Below, piece by piece: positions 18,253 through 28,219 of a stretch of DNA of 33,501 bases. This stretch comes from Acidimicrobiaceae bacterium (GTDB lineage Bacteria; Actinomycetota; Acidimicrobiia; Acidimicrobiales; Palsa-688), in assembly GCA_003156795.1 (NCBI GenBank), contig PMHU01000149.1, forward strand, positions 6,594 to 40,094, in the 5' to 3' direction. Under the pieces are notes generated by a model. It ran no database searches. It was not told where the DNA came from and was given only the letters and a program-made list of their open reading frames with translations. How positions within the stretch are numbered: the stretch's first letter is position 1; every line of letters begins with the position of its first letter. Position numbers and translations under genes: made by a program.

Positions 18253-19827
18253 ATGGTCGATCCGATATTGAGCTTTCCCGACAGCTTTTGGTCTCTGCTG
18301 ACGGCGTCCGCCACCAGGGAACCCGACCGCGTCGTCCTCGCCGATGACTACGGGCGGACTCTCACGACGGTTCAACTTCGCGACTCCGCCTTGAGCCACG
18401 CTGCCAGTTTGCACGACCGCGGCATCGGCGCCGGTTCCGTGGTGTCGTGGCAGCTGCCGAGCACGCTGGAAGCGATGGTGGTCATGGCTGCTCTCACTCG
18501 GTTGGGAGCTGTGCAGAATCCGGTCCTGCCGATCTTGCGCGAACGAGAGGTCAGGTTCATCACGGAGCAGATCGGGACCGGATGTCTGATCATTTGCGAC
18601 TCCTGGAAGGGTTTCGACCATTCGGAGCTGGGTCGGGTGCTGGCCGCTGAGATCGGCTTCGACCTCCTCGTGGTCGAGCAGGGGAGCCCGCCTCCGGGGG
18701 GGCCATCGCCGCTTCGTCTATCGATGGGGGACCCCGACTACCTGCCCTCACCGCCGGGCGAGGCGCGAGTGGATGAAGTCAGGTGGGTGTACTTCTCATC
18801 GGGGACCACGGCCGATCCCAAAGGGGTCCGCCACACCGATCGTTCGGTGATGTCGGGCGCGGCCGGTGTGGTGGGGATGGTCGGGGCGAATACTTCCGAC
18901 GTCGACCCGCTTGCCTTCCCGATCAGCCACATCGGCGGCAGCGCCATGCTCGCAGCCGCCCTTCTCACCGGAATGCGCTTGGTTCTCTTTGACAGCTTTG
19001 ACCCCACGGCGTCGCCCATGCGGATTGCCGCGCACCGGCCCACCATCTTGGGAAGCGCCACGCCGTTCTTTGTGGCCTTCATCGAGGCTCAACGGAGTAG
19101 TGGCGAAGTTCGAGTTTTTGGTGATTTGCGCGCATGCATCGGGGGCGGGGCTCCTGTAACCGCAGAACTCAACCGTCAAGTGCGCGAGGTCCTCGGCGTG
19201 CCGGGTATCGCCAACGCATGGGGCCTGACCGAGTTTCCCGTCGCCACCTCGCCCCGACCGGACGCGGCCCCGGAGGTCCTCGACAACACCGTCGGTCCTC
19301 CGGTTCCCGGAGTTTTCGTCCGGGTAGTTGCGTCGGATGGACAAGAGCTCGACGCAGGCCAGGAAGGCGAGCTTCGGTTGAAGGGTCCTCAGTGCTTTGC
19401 CGGCTACGTCGACAGCTCATTGAATCGTGACGCCTTCGACGCCGAAGGATGGTTCTGTACCGGTGATCTGGGGATGGTCGATCAGGATGGCAACGTCCGG
19501 GTCACCGGGAGGATCAAGGATGCGATAATCCGCAATGCCGAAAACATCTCAGCCCAAGAGATCGAGGAGGCGCTGATCACTCACGGCTCGGTGGCGGATG
19601 TAGCAGTGATCGGTGTGCCCGACGAGCGCACGGGTGAGCGGGTATGCGCGGTCGTGGTGGCCGTGCCGAACTGTCGGGTAACGCTTCGGGAACTGGTCGA
19701 CCATTGTCAGCAATTGGGCCTGGCCCGCTACAAACACCCCGAAGCTCTGGAGGTCGTGGATGCGTTGCCGCGTAACCTATCCGGAAAGGTTCTCAAGCGG
19801 GAGCTGCGGGTGACGTTCTCGACCTAA
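18253..19827 (+). CDS. AMP-dependent acyl-CoA synthetase/ligase
   Basis: VYFSSGTTADPKGVRHTD P-loop; NAWGLTEFP; GWFCTGDLGMVDQDGNVRVTGRIKDAIIRNAENIS; catalytic Lys in NLSGKVLKREL. Confidence 0.95.
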   Translation: MVDPILSFPDSFWSLLTASATREPDRVVLADDYGRTLTTVQLRDSALSHAASLHDRGIGAGSVVSWQLPSTLEAMVVMAALTRLGAVQNPVLPILREREVRFITEQIGTGCLIICDSWKGFDHSELGRVLAAEIGFDLLVVEQGSPPPGGPSPLRLSMGDPDYLPSPPGEARVDEVRWVYFSSGTTADPKGVRHTDRSVMSGAAGVVGMVGANTSDVDPLAFPISHIGGSAMLAAALLTGMRLVLFDSFDPTASPMRIAAHRPTILGSATPFFVAFIEAQRSSGEVRVFGDLRACIGGGAPVTAELNRQVREVLGVPGIANAWGLTEFPVATSPRPDAAPEVLDNTVGPPVPGVFVRVVASDGQELDAGQEGELRLKGPQCFAGYVDSSLNRDAFDAEGWFCTGDLGMVDQDGNVRVTGRIKDAIIRNAENISAQEIEEALITHGSVADVAVIGVPDERTGERVCAVVVAVPNCRVTLRELVDHCQQLGLARYKHPEALEVVDALPRNLSGKVLKRELRVTFST

Positions 19828-20015
19828 CCGGTGTTCATCCCTGACCCTTGGCCCAAAGCCCGACTCGGCGAGACGTGCTGTGCTTTTCGTGTGAGGCTGG
19901 CCGGTCCAAATCAATGTATTGTCACTCCCGGAATGAGCGGATTAGGGACCATGACCGACTCCGGCGTCGAGTGTCGGCAACCTAGTATCGGCGTCGAAGA
20001 CCGTTTCACTGGCTG

Positions 20016-21287
20016 ATGAGCGATCTCGTCCGACCGGCCATCGGTCCTGATAGTTCTGCCGAAGATGTTGCGACCGAGATCAAGCGATGGGTATCTGCCA
20101 ACGTGCCGAGGTCGTGGCAGGAAGCCGCCATCCTCGGGGCAGAGGCTCTCCGGACGGCTCGGACCCGCAGGGAGTACGAGGACTGGTATCCCATCCTGGG
20201 CCGAGCCGGGCTGGTCGCGCCGACCTGGCCCGTCGACTTCGGGGGGTTGGGCCTCGGTCGCGAGACGTCAGCGGTGATCGATGGCGAACTCCGGTACCTG
20301 TCCTTGCGGGCCCTCAACCCTCTGGGGTTGAACAATACGGCGTCAGCTCTTTTCGCCTTCGGGACAGAGGAACAGAAGAAGAGGTTTCTACCTCCGATAG
20401 TCACCAACGAAGAGAAATGGTGTCAGCTCTTTAGCGAACCCGGAGCGGGATCGGACCTGGCCTCCCTCGCCGCCCGAGCGGAGCGCGACGGTGACGAATG
20501 GACCATCTCGGGGCAGAAGGTTTGGACCACTTGGGCCGGCGACGCCGATTTTGCCATCCTCCTGGCTCGCACCGATCCCGCCAAGCCGAAGAATCAAGGA
20601 ATCACGTACTTCCTGCTCGACATGCACCAGCCCGGTGTCCATATCCGCCCGCTCTACCAAATGACTGGAGGGTCCGAGTTCAACGAGGTCTTCCTCGACG
20701 ACGCGAGGGTCCCGGACTTCCATCGGCTCGGAGAGGTCAACGGAGGATGGCGCGTAGCGGGTGCCACACTGTCGAGCGAGCGACAGATGGTCTCGGGTGG
20801 GGGTACGGGGGAATCAGCGGCCGCCCGTTTGGCTGACGCGGCTCGCGACCACGGCCGAGCCGGCAACGTGCTCTGCCGCCAAGCGATCTCCGCGATATGG
20901 GCTGAGGAGAAGATCCGTCGCTGGACCAATGCCCGGGTAACCTCCAACCTGGCCGCGGGGCAAGCACCTGGGCCCGCCGCCTCCATTGGGAAGGTGCACC
21001 AAGCCGAGCTCAATCAGCGATTGCAAGCGACGTCTGCGGGCATGATCGGCGCCGCCGCCACCGCCTGGCTTGGCGACGTAGAGGTCGGCCCCGCTTCAGC
21101 TCCGCCGATTTCCTACGCCCGCGACTTGCCGGCTGAGGTTCGTGGTCTCTTGCGGAGCAGGGCCAACACGATCGAGGGCGGCACGAGCGAGATCAATCGC
21201 AACATCCTCGGCGAGCGGGTGCTTGGACTCCCACGGGAACCGGATCCTTGGCGGGGGGAGTCGTGGCGCGACGTACCCCGGTCATGA
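20016..21287 (+). CDS. Acyl-CoA dehydrogenase
   Basis: QLFSEPGAGSDLASLAARAERDGDEWTISGQKVWTT; RSRANTIEGGTSEINRNILGERVLGLPREP. Confidence 0.95.
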   Translation: MSDLVRPAIGPDSSAEDVATEIKRWVSANVPRSWQEAAILGAEALRTARTRREYEDWYPILGRAGLVAPTWPVDFGGLGLGRETSAVIDGELRYLSLRALNPLGLNNTASALFAFGTEEQKKRFLPPIVTNEEKWCQLFSEPGAGSDLASLAARAERDGDEWTISGQKVWTTWAGDADFAILLARTDPAKPKNQGITYFLLDMHQPGVHIRPLYQMTGGSEFNEVFLDDARVPDFHRLGEVNGGWRVAGATLSSERQMVSGGGTGESAAARLADAARDHGRAGNVLCRQAISAIWAEEKIRRWTNARVTSNLAAGQAPGPAASIGKVHQAELNQRLQATSAGMIGAAATAWLGDVEVGPASAPPISYARDLPAEVRGLLRSRANTIEGGTSEINRNILGERVLGLPREPDPWRGESWRDVPRS

Positions 21288-21372
21288 AGACCTAGACGTC
21301 GTCGGTGGGCCTGCCGCGGCTGCCGTCGGTAGAGTGTGGGTGTTGGTAGAGCTATAGCAAAGAGGGGACCTC

Positions 21373-22644
21373 ATGGACGTCGATGATCTGATCATGGTGA
21401 GCGTGGATGACCACGTGGTCGAGCCACCGAATGTCTTCGATGACCGCCTGCCCGCCAAGTACCGCGATCTGGCTCCGAAGTTCATTACCAACGCCGACGG
21501 CACCAACGCCTGGGAGTACGAGGGCCAGGTCATCGGCAACGTGGCCTTAAACGCCGTCGCGGGCCGCCCACCGGAGGAATACGGGATCGAGCCGACCTCC
21601 TTCGACGAGCTACGGCCGGGCACGTACGACATCCACGAGCGGGTCAAGGACATGGACGCCAACGGCGTTCTTGGATCTCTCTGCTTTCCGTCGTTCCCGC
21701 AGTTCTGCGGCCAGCTGTTCGCTCGGACCGAGGACAAGGACGTCGCCCTGGCCATGGTGAGGGCGTACAACGACTGGCACATCCAAGAGTGGTGCGGAAG
21801 CTATCCGGGTCGATTCATCCCCTGTTCGCTGCCGGCCATCTGGGACCCCGAGGTGCTCGCCGGAGAGATCCGGCGTACGGCGCGCCTCGGCGCTCACGCC
21901 GTCACCTTCTCGGAGAACCCATCCAAACTTGGATGGCCCAGCGTTCACTCCGACCACTGGGACCCCTTCTGGACCGCGTGCAGCGATGAAGAGGTCGTGG
22001 TCTGCATGCACATCGGCTCGTCGTCACAGCTGGTCATCACGTCGCCCGATGCGCCTATGGACGTGCTGATCACGCTCACGCCCATGAATATCGTTCAGGC
22101 CGCTGCCGATCTGGTCTGGTCGCCCGTCCTGCGGAAGTTTCCCAAGCTGAAGTTCGCCCTGTCCGAGGGCGGCATCGGCTGGATTCCATACTTTCTGGAG
22201 CGGGTGGACTACAACTACCAGCGCCACCACATCTGGACGGGTCAGGATTTTGGAGACAAGCTTCCGAGCGAGGTGTTCAACGAGCACGTCATCACCTGCT
22301 TCATAGATGACCACTTTGGCGTGGCCAGCCGAGGGTTCCTGGACATGGACAACGTGTGTTGGGAGTGCGACTACCCACACTCGGACTCCACGTGGCCTAC
22401 AGCGCCCGAGACGTTCATGAAGCAGATGGACGGCGTCTCTCGGGTCGACATCGACCGGCTCAGCCATCAGAACGCGATGCGCCACTTCCATTTCGATCCC
22501 TTCGCGTCCGTTCCGAAAGCGGAGGCGACCGTGGGAGCCTTGCGCGCCAAGGCCTCCGGACACGACGTTTCGATTCGGGCGCGAGGCAAGCGGGGGAGTT
22601 CCGGCACACTCGCGACCGGCCTGGCTGCGAGATTCGAAAAGTAG
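21373..22644 (+). CDS. Amidohydrolase (PF04909-type TIM barrel), paralogue 1
   Basis: DLIMVSVDDHVVEPPNVF, VVCMHIGSSS, WECDYPHSDSTWP metal-site motifs. Confidence 0.9.
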   Translation: MDVDDLIMVSVDDHVVEPPNVFDDRLPAKYRDLAPKFITNADGTNAWEYEGQVIGNVALNAVAGRPPEEYGIEPTSFDELRPGTYDIHERVKDMDANGVLGSLCFPSFPQFCGQLFARTEDKDVALAMVRAYNDWHIQEWCGSYPGRFIPCSLPAIWDPEVLAGEIRRTARLGAHAVTFSENPSKLGWPSVHSDHWDPFWTACSDEEVVVCMHIGSSSQLVITSPDAPMDVLITLTPMNIVQAAADLVWSPVLRKFPKLKFALSEGGIGWIPYFLERVDYNYQRHHIWTGQDFGDKLPSEVFNEHVITCFIDDHFGVASRGFLDMDNVCWECDYPHSDSTWPTAPETFMKQMDGVSRVDIDRLSHQNAMRHFHFDPFASVPKAEATVGALRAKASGHDVSIRARGKRGSSGTLATGLAARFEK

Positions 22645-22708
22645 TCGTCACCCGCGTTCGGTATTCGATCCCCGATCCGGCACGACCACGCAAACACGGA
22701 AGGAAACG

Positions 22709-23626
22709 ATGAGCGAGGACTACCGCTTCATTACGTATGAGGCCCTTGACGACGGAGCCATTGCCCGTATCCTCTTGAACCGCCCGAAGACGCGCAACGC
22801 TCAGAGCCGTGGATTGCTGGTCGAGCTCGACGACGCGTTCATGCGAGCGGAGGCGGACGACCAGGTCCGGGTCGTGATACTCGGGGGCGTCGGTCCCCTT
22901 TTCTCGAGCGGACACGACATGGGCTCCTCCGAGTCGCGCGCCGAACTTACTCCCGGACCCGATCAACATTCGACGGCCGGGATCAACGGCGGCACTCGAA
23001 CCGGGGCCGAGAAGCGCATGCTTCAGGAATGGCACTACTTCTTCAACAACACCCGGCGGTGGCGCGATCTGCGCAAGATCACCATCGCCCAGGTCCAGGG
23101 GACCGTTTTCGCCGCCGGCCTCATGCTGATGTGGGCGTGTGACTTGATCGTCGCCTCGGATGACACGTTGTTCGCCGACGTGGTGGGCACCCGTCTCGGT
23201 ATGTGCGGGGTGGAGTACTTTGCCCATCCATTCGAGTTCGGCCCGCGCAAGACCAAGGAGCTGATGCTGACGGGGGACTCGCTCGACGTCCACGAAGCGC
23301 ACAGTCTCGGAATGGTCTCGAAGATCTTCCCGCGTGCCGATCTCGAGCAGAAGACCCTTGAGTTCGCGCGTCGGATCGCGCAGCGACCGACCATGACTGC
23401 CCTCCTGATCAAGGAGTCGGTCAATCAATGCGTCGACAACATGGGCTTCTACAACGCCCTCAACGCCTGCTTCACGCTCCATGAGCTCAATCACTCGCAC
23501 TGGGCTGAGATCCACGAATCCAAGTGGCCCATTGCAGAGGTTGAAGACGGCGTTGCCGACTGGCGCAGTGCGCCGGCGGTCCTCCCTGCGCTCAAGGACC
23601 AACCCGAGGCACCCGTTCCCTCGTAG
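22709..23626 (+). CDS. Enoyl-CoA hydratase/isomerase (crotonase) superfamily protein, atypical active site
   Basis: ARILLNRPKTRNAQSRGLLVELDDAF...FSSGHDMG...VQGTVFAAGLMLMWACDLIVASDDTLFADVVGTRLG. Confidence 0.88.
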   Translation: MSEDYRFITYEALDDGAIARILLNRPKTRNAQSRGLLVELDDAFMRAEADDQVRVVILGGVGPLFSSGHDMGSSESRAELTPGPDQHSTAGINGGTRTGAEKRMLQEWHYFFNNTRRWRDLRKITIAQVQGTVFAAGLMLMWACDLIVASDDTLFADVVGTRLGMCGVEYFAHPFEFGPRKTKELMLTGDSLDVHEAHSLGMVSKIFPRADLEQKTLEFARRIAQRPTMTALLIKESVNQCVDNMGFYNALNACFTLHELNHSHWAEIHESKWPIAEVEDGVADWRSAPAVLPALKDQPEAPVPS

Positions 23627-23664
23627 GTTTTCTGTCCGACCTGATAGAGCCAGAGGAGCCGAGC

Positions 23665-24468
23665 ATGGATCTGGGACTAGCCGGGGCTACGGCAGTCGTC
23701 ACCGGTGGCACAAAAGGCATGGGACTCGCGACGGCTGAAGTGTTGGCGGGCGAAGGCGCGTCGGTCGCGGTGCTTGCAAGGGACCGGGCTGGTCTCGACC
23801 AAACGGTAGACCGGCTGCGCGCCATCGGCAGCCCTGATCCCGTAGGGCTATCTGTGGACGTCACCGATGCCGGACAGATTGAGAGGGCCTTCGCCGAACT
23901 GTCGGAGCGCTGGCCGTGCCTCAACTCCCTGGTCAACACGGTTGGTCCCATGGACGGAACGTTCGAGAACCTGACCGACGAGGATTGGGACACGGCGTTT
24001 TCGCTGGGCACGATGTCGGCCGTACGGTGCATCCGTGGCGCCCTGCCGCTATTGCGCAGGGCTCCTTGGGCGCGGATCGTAAATATCGGCGCCCACTCGA
24101 TCAAGAGACAGAGCCCTCGCCTGGTCGCCTACACGGCTGCCAAGGCCGCCCTGACCAGCATTTCCAAGAACTTGGCTCGCAGCCTCGGGCCTGAGGGAAT
24201 TCTGGTCAACACCGTCAGCCCCGGGACGATCGTGACGGCCAGTTTCAGCAGCACGTTGAGGCCTCTCTTCGAGGCCGAAGGGCTGGACCCTACGGATCCT
24301 CACGACGTGATGCGCTGGATCGAGTCCAACTTCAATCATCCAGTCGACCTCGGCCGCGCCGGCCTTCCTGATGAGGTCGCTTCGATAGTCGTGTATCTAG
24401 CCTCGAAGCGCAACGGATACGTAACCGGGGCCAACGTCAACGTGGACGGCGGAAGCGACTTCAACTGA
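23665..24468 (+). CDS. SDR-family oxidoreductase
   Basis: TAVVTGGTKGMGLATAEVLAGEGAS; YTAAKAALTSISKNLA; GANVNVDGG. Confidence 0.92.
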   Translation: MDLGLAGATAVVTGGTKGMGLATAEVLAGEGASVAVLARDRAGLDQTVDRLRAIGSPDPVGLSVDVTDAGQIERAFAELSERWPCLNSLVNTVGPMDGTFENLTDEDWDTAFSLGTMSAVRCIRGALPLLRRAPWARIVNIGAHSIKRQSPRLVAYTAAKAALTSISKNLARSLGPEGILVNTVSPGTIVTASFSSTLRPLFEAEGLDPTDPHDVMRWIESNFNHPVDLGRAGLPDEVASIVVYLASKRNGYVTGANVNVDGGSDFN

Positions 24469-24479
24469 GCCCCGCAAGA

Positions 24480-25700
24480 TCAGCCCCATCGGATCGGCAT
24501 GTGTTTGATGCCGGCTACGAAGTTCGAACGCAGCATCTCCACTTCGCCATCGAACCGGGCGTCGGGCATCCGGGTAACGAGCTCGGTGAAGATGAGCCGG
24601 AGCTCGAGGCGAGCCAGGTTCGCGCCTAGACAGAAGTGGGGACCCCCGCCCCCGAAGGCGACGTGATCGTTGGGAGTTCGATCCACATCGAACATGAAAG
24701 GATCGGGGAAGGCCTCGGCGTCTCGGTTCGCCGACGCGTACCAAAGGACCACCCGATCGCCCTGCCTGATCGTCTTACCTCGAAGTTCGATGTCCATGGC
24801 CGCGGTTCGACGGAAGTAGTGGATCGGTGAGGACCACCGGAGGATCTCCTCGACGGCACGTTCGATTCGCGCCGCGCTCGGATCCTCTCTCAACTTCTGC
24901 ATTTGGTCGGGGCTCTCGATAAGTGCCCGCATCCCGTGGGCGGTCGCGTTACGAGTCGTCTCGTTTCCGGCCACGACGAGAAGCAGGAAGAACATTCCGA
25001 ACTCGGCCTCCGTCAACCCCTCGCCTTCATCCAGCGTGGTGTTCGTCAGCTTGGTGATGATGTCGTCGCGAGGATTCAGCTCCCGGTCCTGCCTCAGTCC
25101 ATCGGCGTACGAAATCATCTCGGCTGATACGAGCATCCCGTGTTCGAGGTCCCCTTCGTATTCCGGGTCGTCTATGCCGGTCAGCTGGTTGCTCCACGCG
25201 AAGACCCTCTTTCGGTCCTCGTCGGGGACGCCGACCAATTCAGCGATAGCTTGGAGCGGGAGCTCGGCTGCGACGTCTTCGACGAAATCACACGAGCCCC
25301 GTTCGACCACGTTGTCCAAGACCGTCTTGGCTTTGAGAGCGAGGTGACCTTCCAGAAGGCGCAACGTCCTGGGTGTGAATCCCCGGTTGACGATCCGCCG
25401 GTAGCGCGTGTGCTGAGGAGGGTCCATTCCAGGAAGCATTTCCCTCATGGCGGCACCTTGAAGATCGTCCGGGTCGATGTCGATGAGCGTGAAGCCTTCT
25501 GACACGATGAAGCGTTTGGCATCCCGGTTGGCCATTTGCACGTCAGCGTGCTTGGTCAGCGACCAGAAGCCGATCCCATTGCTGTCGACGTGCCAGTGGA
25601 CCGGGTCTTGGTCCCGCAACCGGGCAAAGAAGTCATGGTGCTCCTGGCGCTTGAAGATGTCCGGACCCAGCACGTCCTGGGTATCTACGTCGTCAGTCAT
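24480..25700 (-). CDS. Cytochrome P450 (CYP125/CYP142-like)
   Basis: Heme loop FGGGGPHFCLGANLAR; I-helix VVAGNETTRNATAHGM; MDPPQHTRYRRIVNRGFTPR; LRSNFVAGIKHMPIRW. Confidence 0.95.
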   Translation of the reverse strand: MTDDVDTQDVLGPDIFKRQEHHDFFARLRDQDPVHWHVDSNGIGFWSLTKHADVQMANRDAKRFIVSEGFTLIDIDPDDLQGAAMREMLPGMDPPQHTRYRRIVNRGFTPRTLRLLEGHLALKAKTVLDNVVERGSCDFVEDVAAELPLQAIAELVGVPDEDRKRVFAWSNQLTGIDDPEYEGDLEHGMLVSAEMISYADGLRQDRELNPRDDIITKLTNTTLDEGEGLTEAEFGMFFLLLVVAGNETTRNATAHGMRALIESPDQMQKLREDPSAARIERAVEEILRWSSPIHYFRRTAAMDIELRGKTIRQGDRVVLWYASANRDAEAFPDPFMFDVDRTPNDHVAFGGGGPHFCLGANLARLELRLIFTELVTRMPDARFDGEVEMLRSNFVAGIKHMPIRWG

Positions 25701-25743
25701 GGGCACCTCTCGGGTCTCGTTGGGTTACTTGTCGGTTGCATGT

Positions 25744-28146
25744 TCAGCTGCTCGGCTTCCAGCCGGCCGGCCGGTCGCCTATCACGCCAGATTGGCGGAG
25801 ACCATCCAACTGGGCATCGTCGAGGGAGAGGATCCCCGAGAGGATCTCACGATTGTGCTCCCCAAGCATGGGGGCCGGATGCGTGAACCACGGACCGGAG
25901 TGGCCCGAGAACCGAACGGGGACACCATGGATCTCCATGTCGCCGATGACTGAATGGTGGACCGCCTCGACGAACCCTCGGGCCCGGAGGTGAGGGTCAT
26001 CCAGTACGAAGGGAGGACCGACCACCGGCGCGACTGCGATGTCCGCGGCCGCCAGTTCTGTTGCCAGCTCGTCGATTTCCCTGGTGGAGCAGTACTGCTT
26101 GATCCTTCGGTCGAGCTCATCTGCTTCGGCCCGGCGGCCGTCGACGCTGTCGAAGCGAGGATCGGTCGCCCAGTCGGGATCGCCTACGGCTAGTTTGAAC
26201 CCTTGCCACTGACCATCATCCTCTATGGCGATGGCCAGCCAGCGCTCCTTGGCCGAGCACTCGTAGACTCCTTGCGGAGCCGCCATCGGCCCTCGATTGC
26301 CTACCCGCCCGATGGACGCTCCATAGGCGGAGTGCTCGATCACGACCTCGGCCGCGATATTGAGCGCAGCGTCGATCATGGTCACTTCTATGTGACGCCC
26401 GACCCCGGAAAGGTCTCTCTCGCGGAGGGCTGCGAGAAATGCCACGACGCCGTGCATGCCGGCCACGGGATCGCACGGCCCGCGAGGGATTACTGGAAGG
26501 CTGTCCGGGAACCCCGACATCCATGCCATCCCGCTCAGCTGCTCCATCGTCTGAGCGAAGCCGGTTCGATCCCTCCATGGCCCTGAAAGGCCGAAGCCAG
26601 GCATCCGCATCATGATGGCCCGCGGGTTGGCCGCGGAGACCGCCTCCCAGGTGATACCCATTGAGTCGAGGACACGCGGCGAGAAGTTCTCGACCAGGGC
26701 GTCAGAGCGGGCGACCAGGTCGAACAGGAGGCGGCGCCCTTCGTCGCATCCGAGGTCGAGGGTGACGGCCCGCTTGTTGGTGTTGACCGATTGGTAGTAC
26801 GGGCTCCATTCCCACCAACCATCCTCGATCGGTTTCTTGGTGGAGCTGAAGCGCATACCGTCGGGCCTTTGGATCGACTCGACCTTGATCACCTCGGCTC
26901 CGAGGACCGCCATGATCTGGGTTGCCGATGGGCCGGCCCAAAAGGCTGTCAGGTCGACGATCCTCAGCCCGCTGAGCGGCTTTCCGGGCACGTTGGAGCG
27001 TCGGGGCTTACCAAGCTCCAGCTCTCGCGGAGTAGGCGCGTGCGCCCGTGGCGTCCAAGCGGCGCCATTGTGCTGACCCAAGGCCGGCGAAGCTCCGAAG
27101 GGGTGGGGTGCGGCGCCGGACACTCTGTAAGGAACGTTCGGCTGAAGGAAGGCACCCGAGGGATTCAAGACGTGACTCCGACGCTCCTTGAGATGATCGA
27201 ACTCCGTGATGGTCTCCGGCCGCCCCACGTCGGCTACCGGTATTCGATACGCAACGGCGAGCTCGACGATGTCTGCCGTGGTGTGCCGGGTGGTCCAGGC
27301 ACCCACTATCTGGCTGAACTCGTCCCTATGGTTGATCCGTCGAGCGGCCGTGGCATAGCGATCATCGCCGCGGAGGTCCGGGCGTTCGATCATGAGCAGG
27401 AAGTCCTCGAACTGCTGCCCGGTTCCTGTGCAAAAGCCGACCAAGCCGTCAGAGGTCGGCTCGACGCACGGAGCTTCGAGGCTGCGGAAGGGCCCAGCGA
27501 AGCCACTCAATGAGTCCCGCAGACCGGAGAGCGACGAGTAGAGGGAGCCGAATCCTCCCAAAGTCGGAGCCATGCATTCCAGGAAGGAGATGTCGGCATG
27601 CTCGGGCCGCCCCAACCTCAAGCTGGCGAGAGCGGCAACCGCGGTGTACGTGCCGGCGATCCACTCGCCGATGCGCCCGCCCGCGTGCAGAGGCTCGCGG
27701 TCGGCGCTCCCTCGGCTCGCCGTGGATCCGCATCTCGCTTGTAGGGTGAACTCTGTCGCTCTTCGACCGCTGTCAGGTCCACGACGGCCCAGAAGCGTCA
27801 CCGAAATGACCGACGGACCATCCGGTTGTTCGAGGAGTTCCTCGACGTATTCGTCGGGGAGCTGCCCTCCTTCGATGAGCACGTCGGATTCGCTCGCGAG
27901 ACACCGAATCCCAGGGTCGCTCCAACTCCCGATCAGTGACCGCTTGGAAGCGTTGAGGTACTGAAACAGGGCGCTGTCACGCGTTCCGAGCTCGGCTCCG
28001 GATGCGGTCCAGTGCCTCATCGGGTCCCCTTCGGGCGACTCCACCTTGATGACGTCGGCGCCGGCGTCGGCCATCAGCTTGGTGGCGTAGGGCCCCGCGA
28101 TTTGTTCGCTGAAGTCGAGTACCCGAATTCCTGCCAAGAGGGTCAT
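25744..28146 (-). CDS. Fused double-domain CaiB/BaiF (family III) CoA-transferase
   Basis: 800 aa with two CaiB-type starts: GIRVLDFSEQIAGPYATKLMADAGADVIKVESPEGD and GLRIVDLTAFWAGPSATQIMAVLGAEVIKVESIQRPDG; second half has GPCDPVAGMHGVVAFLAAL. Confidence 0.93.
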   Translation of the reverse strand: MTLLAGIRVLDFSEQIAGPYATKLMADAGADVIKVESPEGDPMRHWTASGAELGTRDSALFQYLNASKRSLIGSWSDPGIRCLASESDVLIEGGQLPDEYVEELLEQPDGPSVISVTLLGRRGPDSGRRATEFTLQARCGSTASRGSADREPLHAGGRIGEWIAGTYTAVAALASLRLGRPEHADISFLECMAPTLGGFGSLYSSLSGLRDSLSGFAGPFRSLEAPCVEPTSDGLVGFCTGTGQQFEDFLLMIERPDLRGDDRYATAARRINHRDEFSQIVGAWTTRHTTADIVELAVAYRIPVADVGRPETITEFDHLKERRSHVLNPSGAFLQPNVPYRVSGAAPHPFGASPALGQHNGAAWTPRAHAPTPRELELGKPRRSNVPGKPLSGLRIVDLTAFWAGPSATQIMAVLGAEVIKVESIQRPDGMRFSSTKKPIEDGWWEWSPYYQSVNTNKRAVTLDLGCDEGRRLLFDLVARSDALVENFSPRVLDSMGITWEAVSAANPRAIMMRMPGFGLSGPWRDRTGFAQTMEQLSGMAWMSGFPDSLPVIPRGPCDPVAGMHGVVAFLAALRERDLSGVGRHIEVTMIDAALNIAAEVVIEHSAYGASIGRVGNRGPMAAPQGVYECSAKERWLAIAIEDDGQWQGFKLAVGDPDWATDPRFDSVDGRRAEADELDRRIKQYCSTREIDELATELAAADIAVAPVVGPPFVLDDPHLRARGFVEAVHHSVIGDMEIHGVPVRFSGHSGPWFTHPAPMLGEHNREILSGILSLDDAQLDGLRQSGVIGDRPAGWKPSS

Positions 28147-28219
28147 TTGACGAGAGTGGGACTGAGTGTCTCGAAGGGGGGTGGGGAAGATTCCGGCGCG
28201 GTCGCCAGACAGCCCGACG

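Noticed and set aside
19890-19925. Possible tRNA T-arm (GGTCCAAATC) in the 19.8-20.0 kb intergenic region
   Set aside because: The flanking T-stem does not pair and no acceptor, D or anticodon arms can be built.
19831-20016. 61-aa plus-strand ORF between the CoA ligase and acyl-CoA dehydrogenase genes
   Set aside because: No motif; lies in an apparent promoter/leader region.
22460-23602. 380-aa minus-strand ORF opposite the amidohydrolase end and crotonase gene
   Set aside because: Antisense shadow; the plus-strand crotonase and amidohydrolase are clearly coding.
26791-27513. 240-aa plus-strand ORF within the CoA-transferase region
   Set aside because: Antisense to the double CaiB/BaiF gene; no domain signature.
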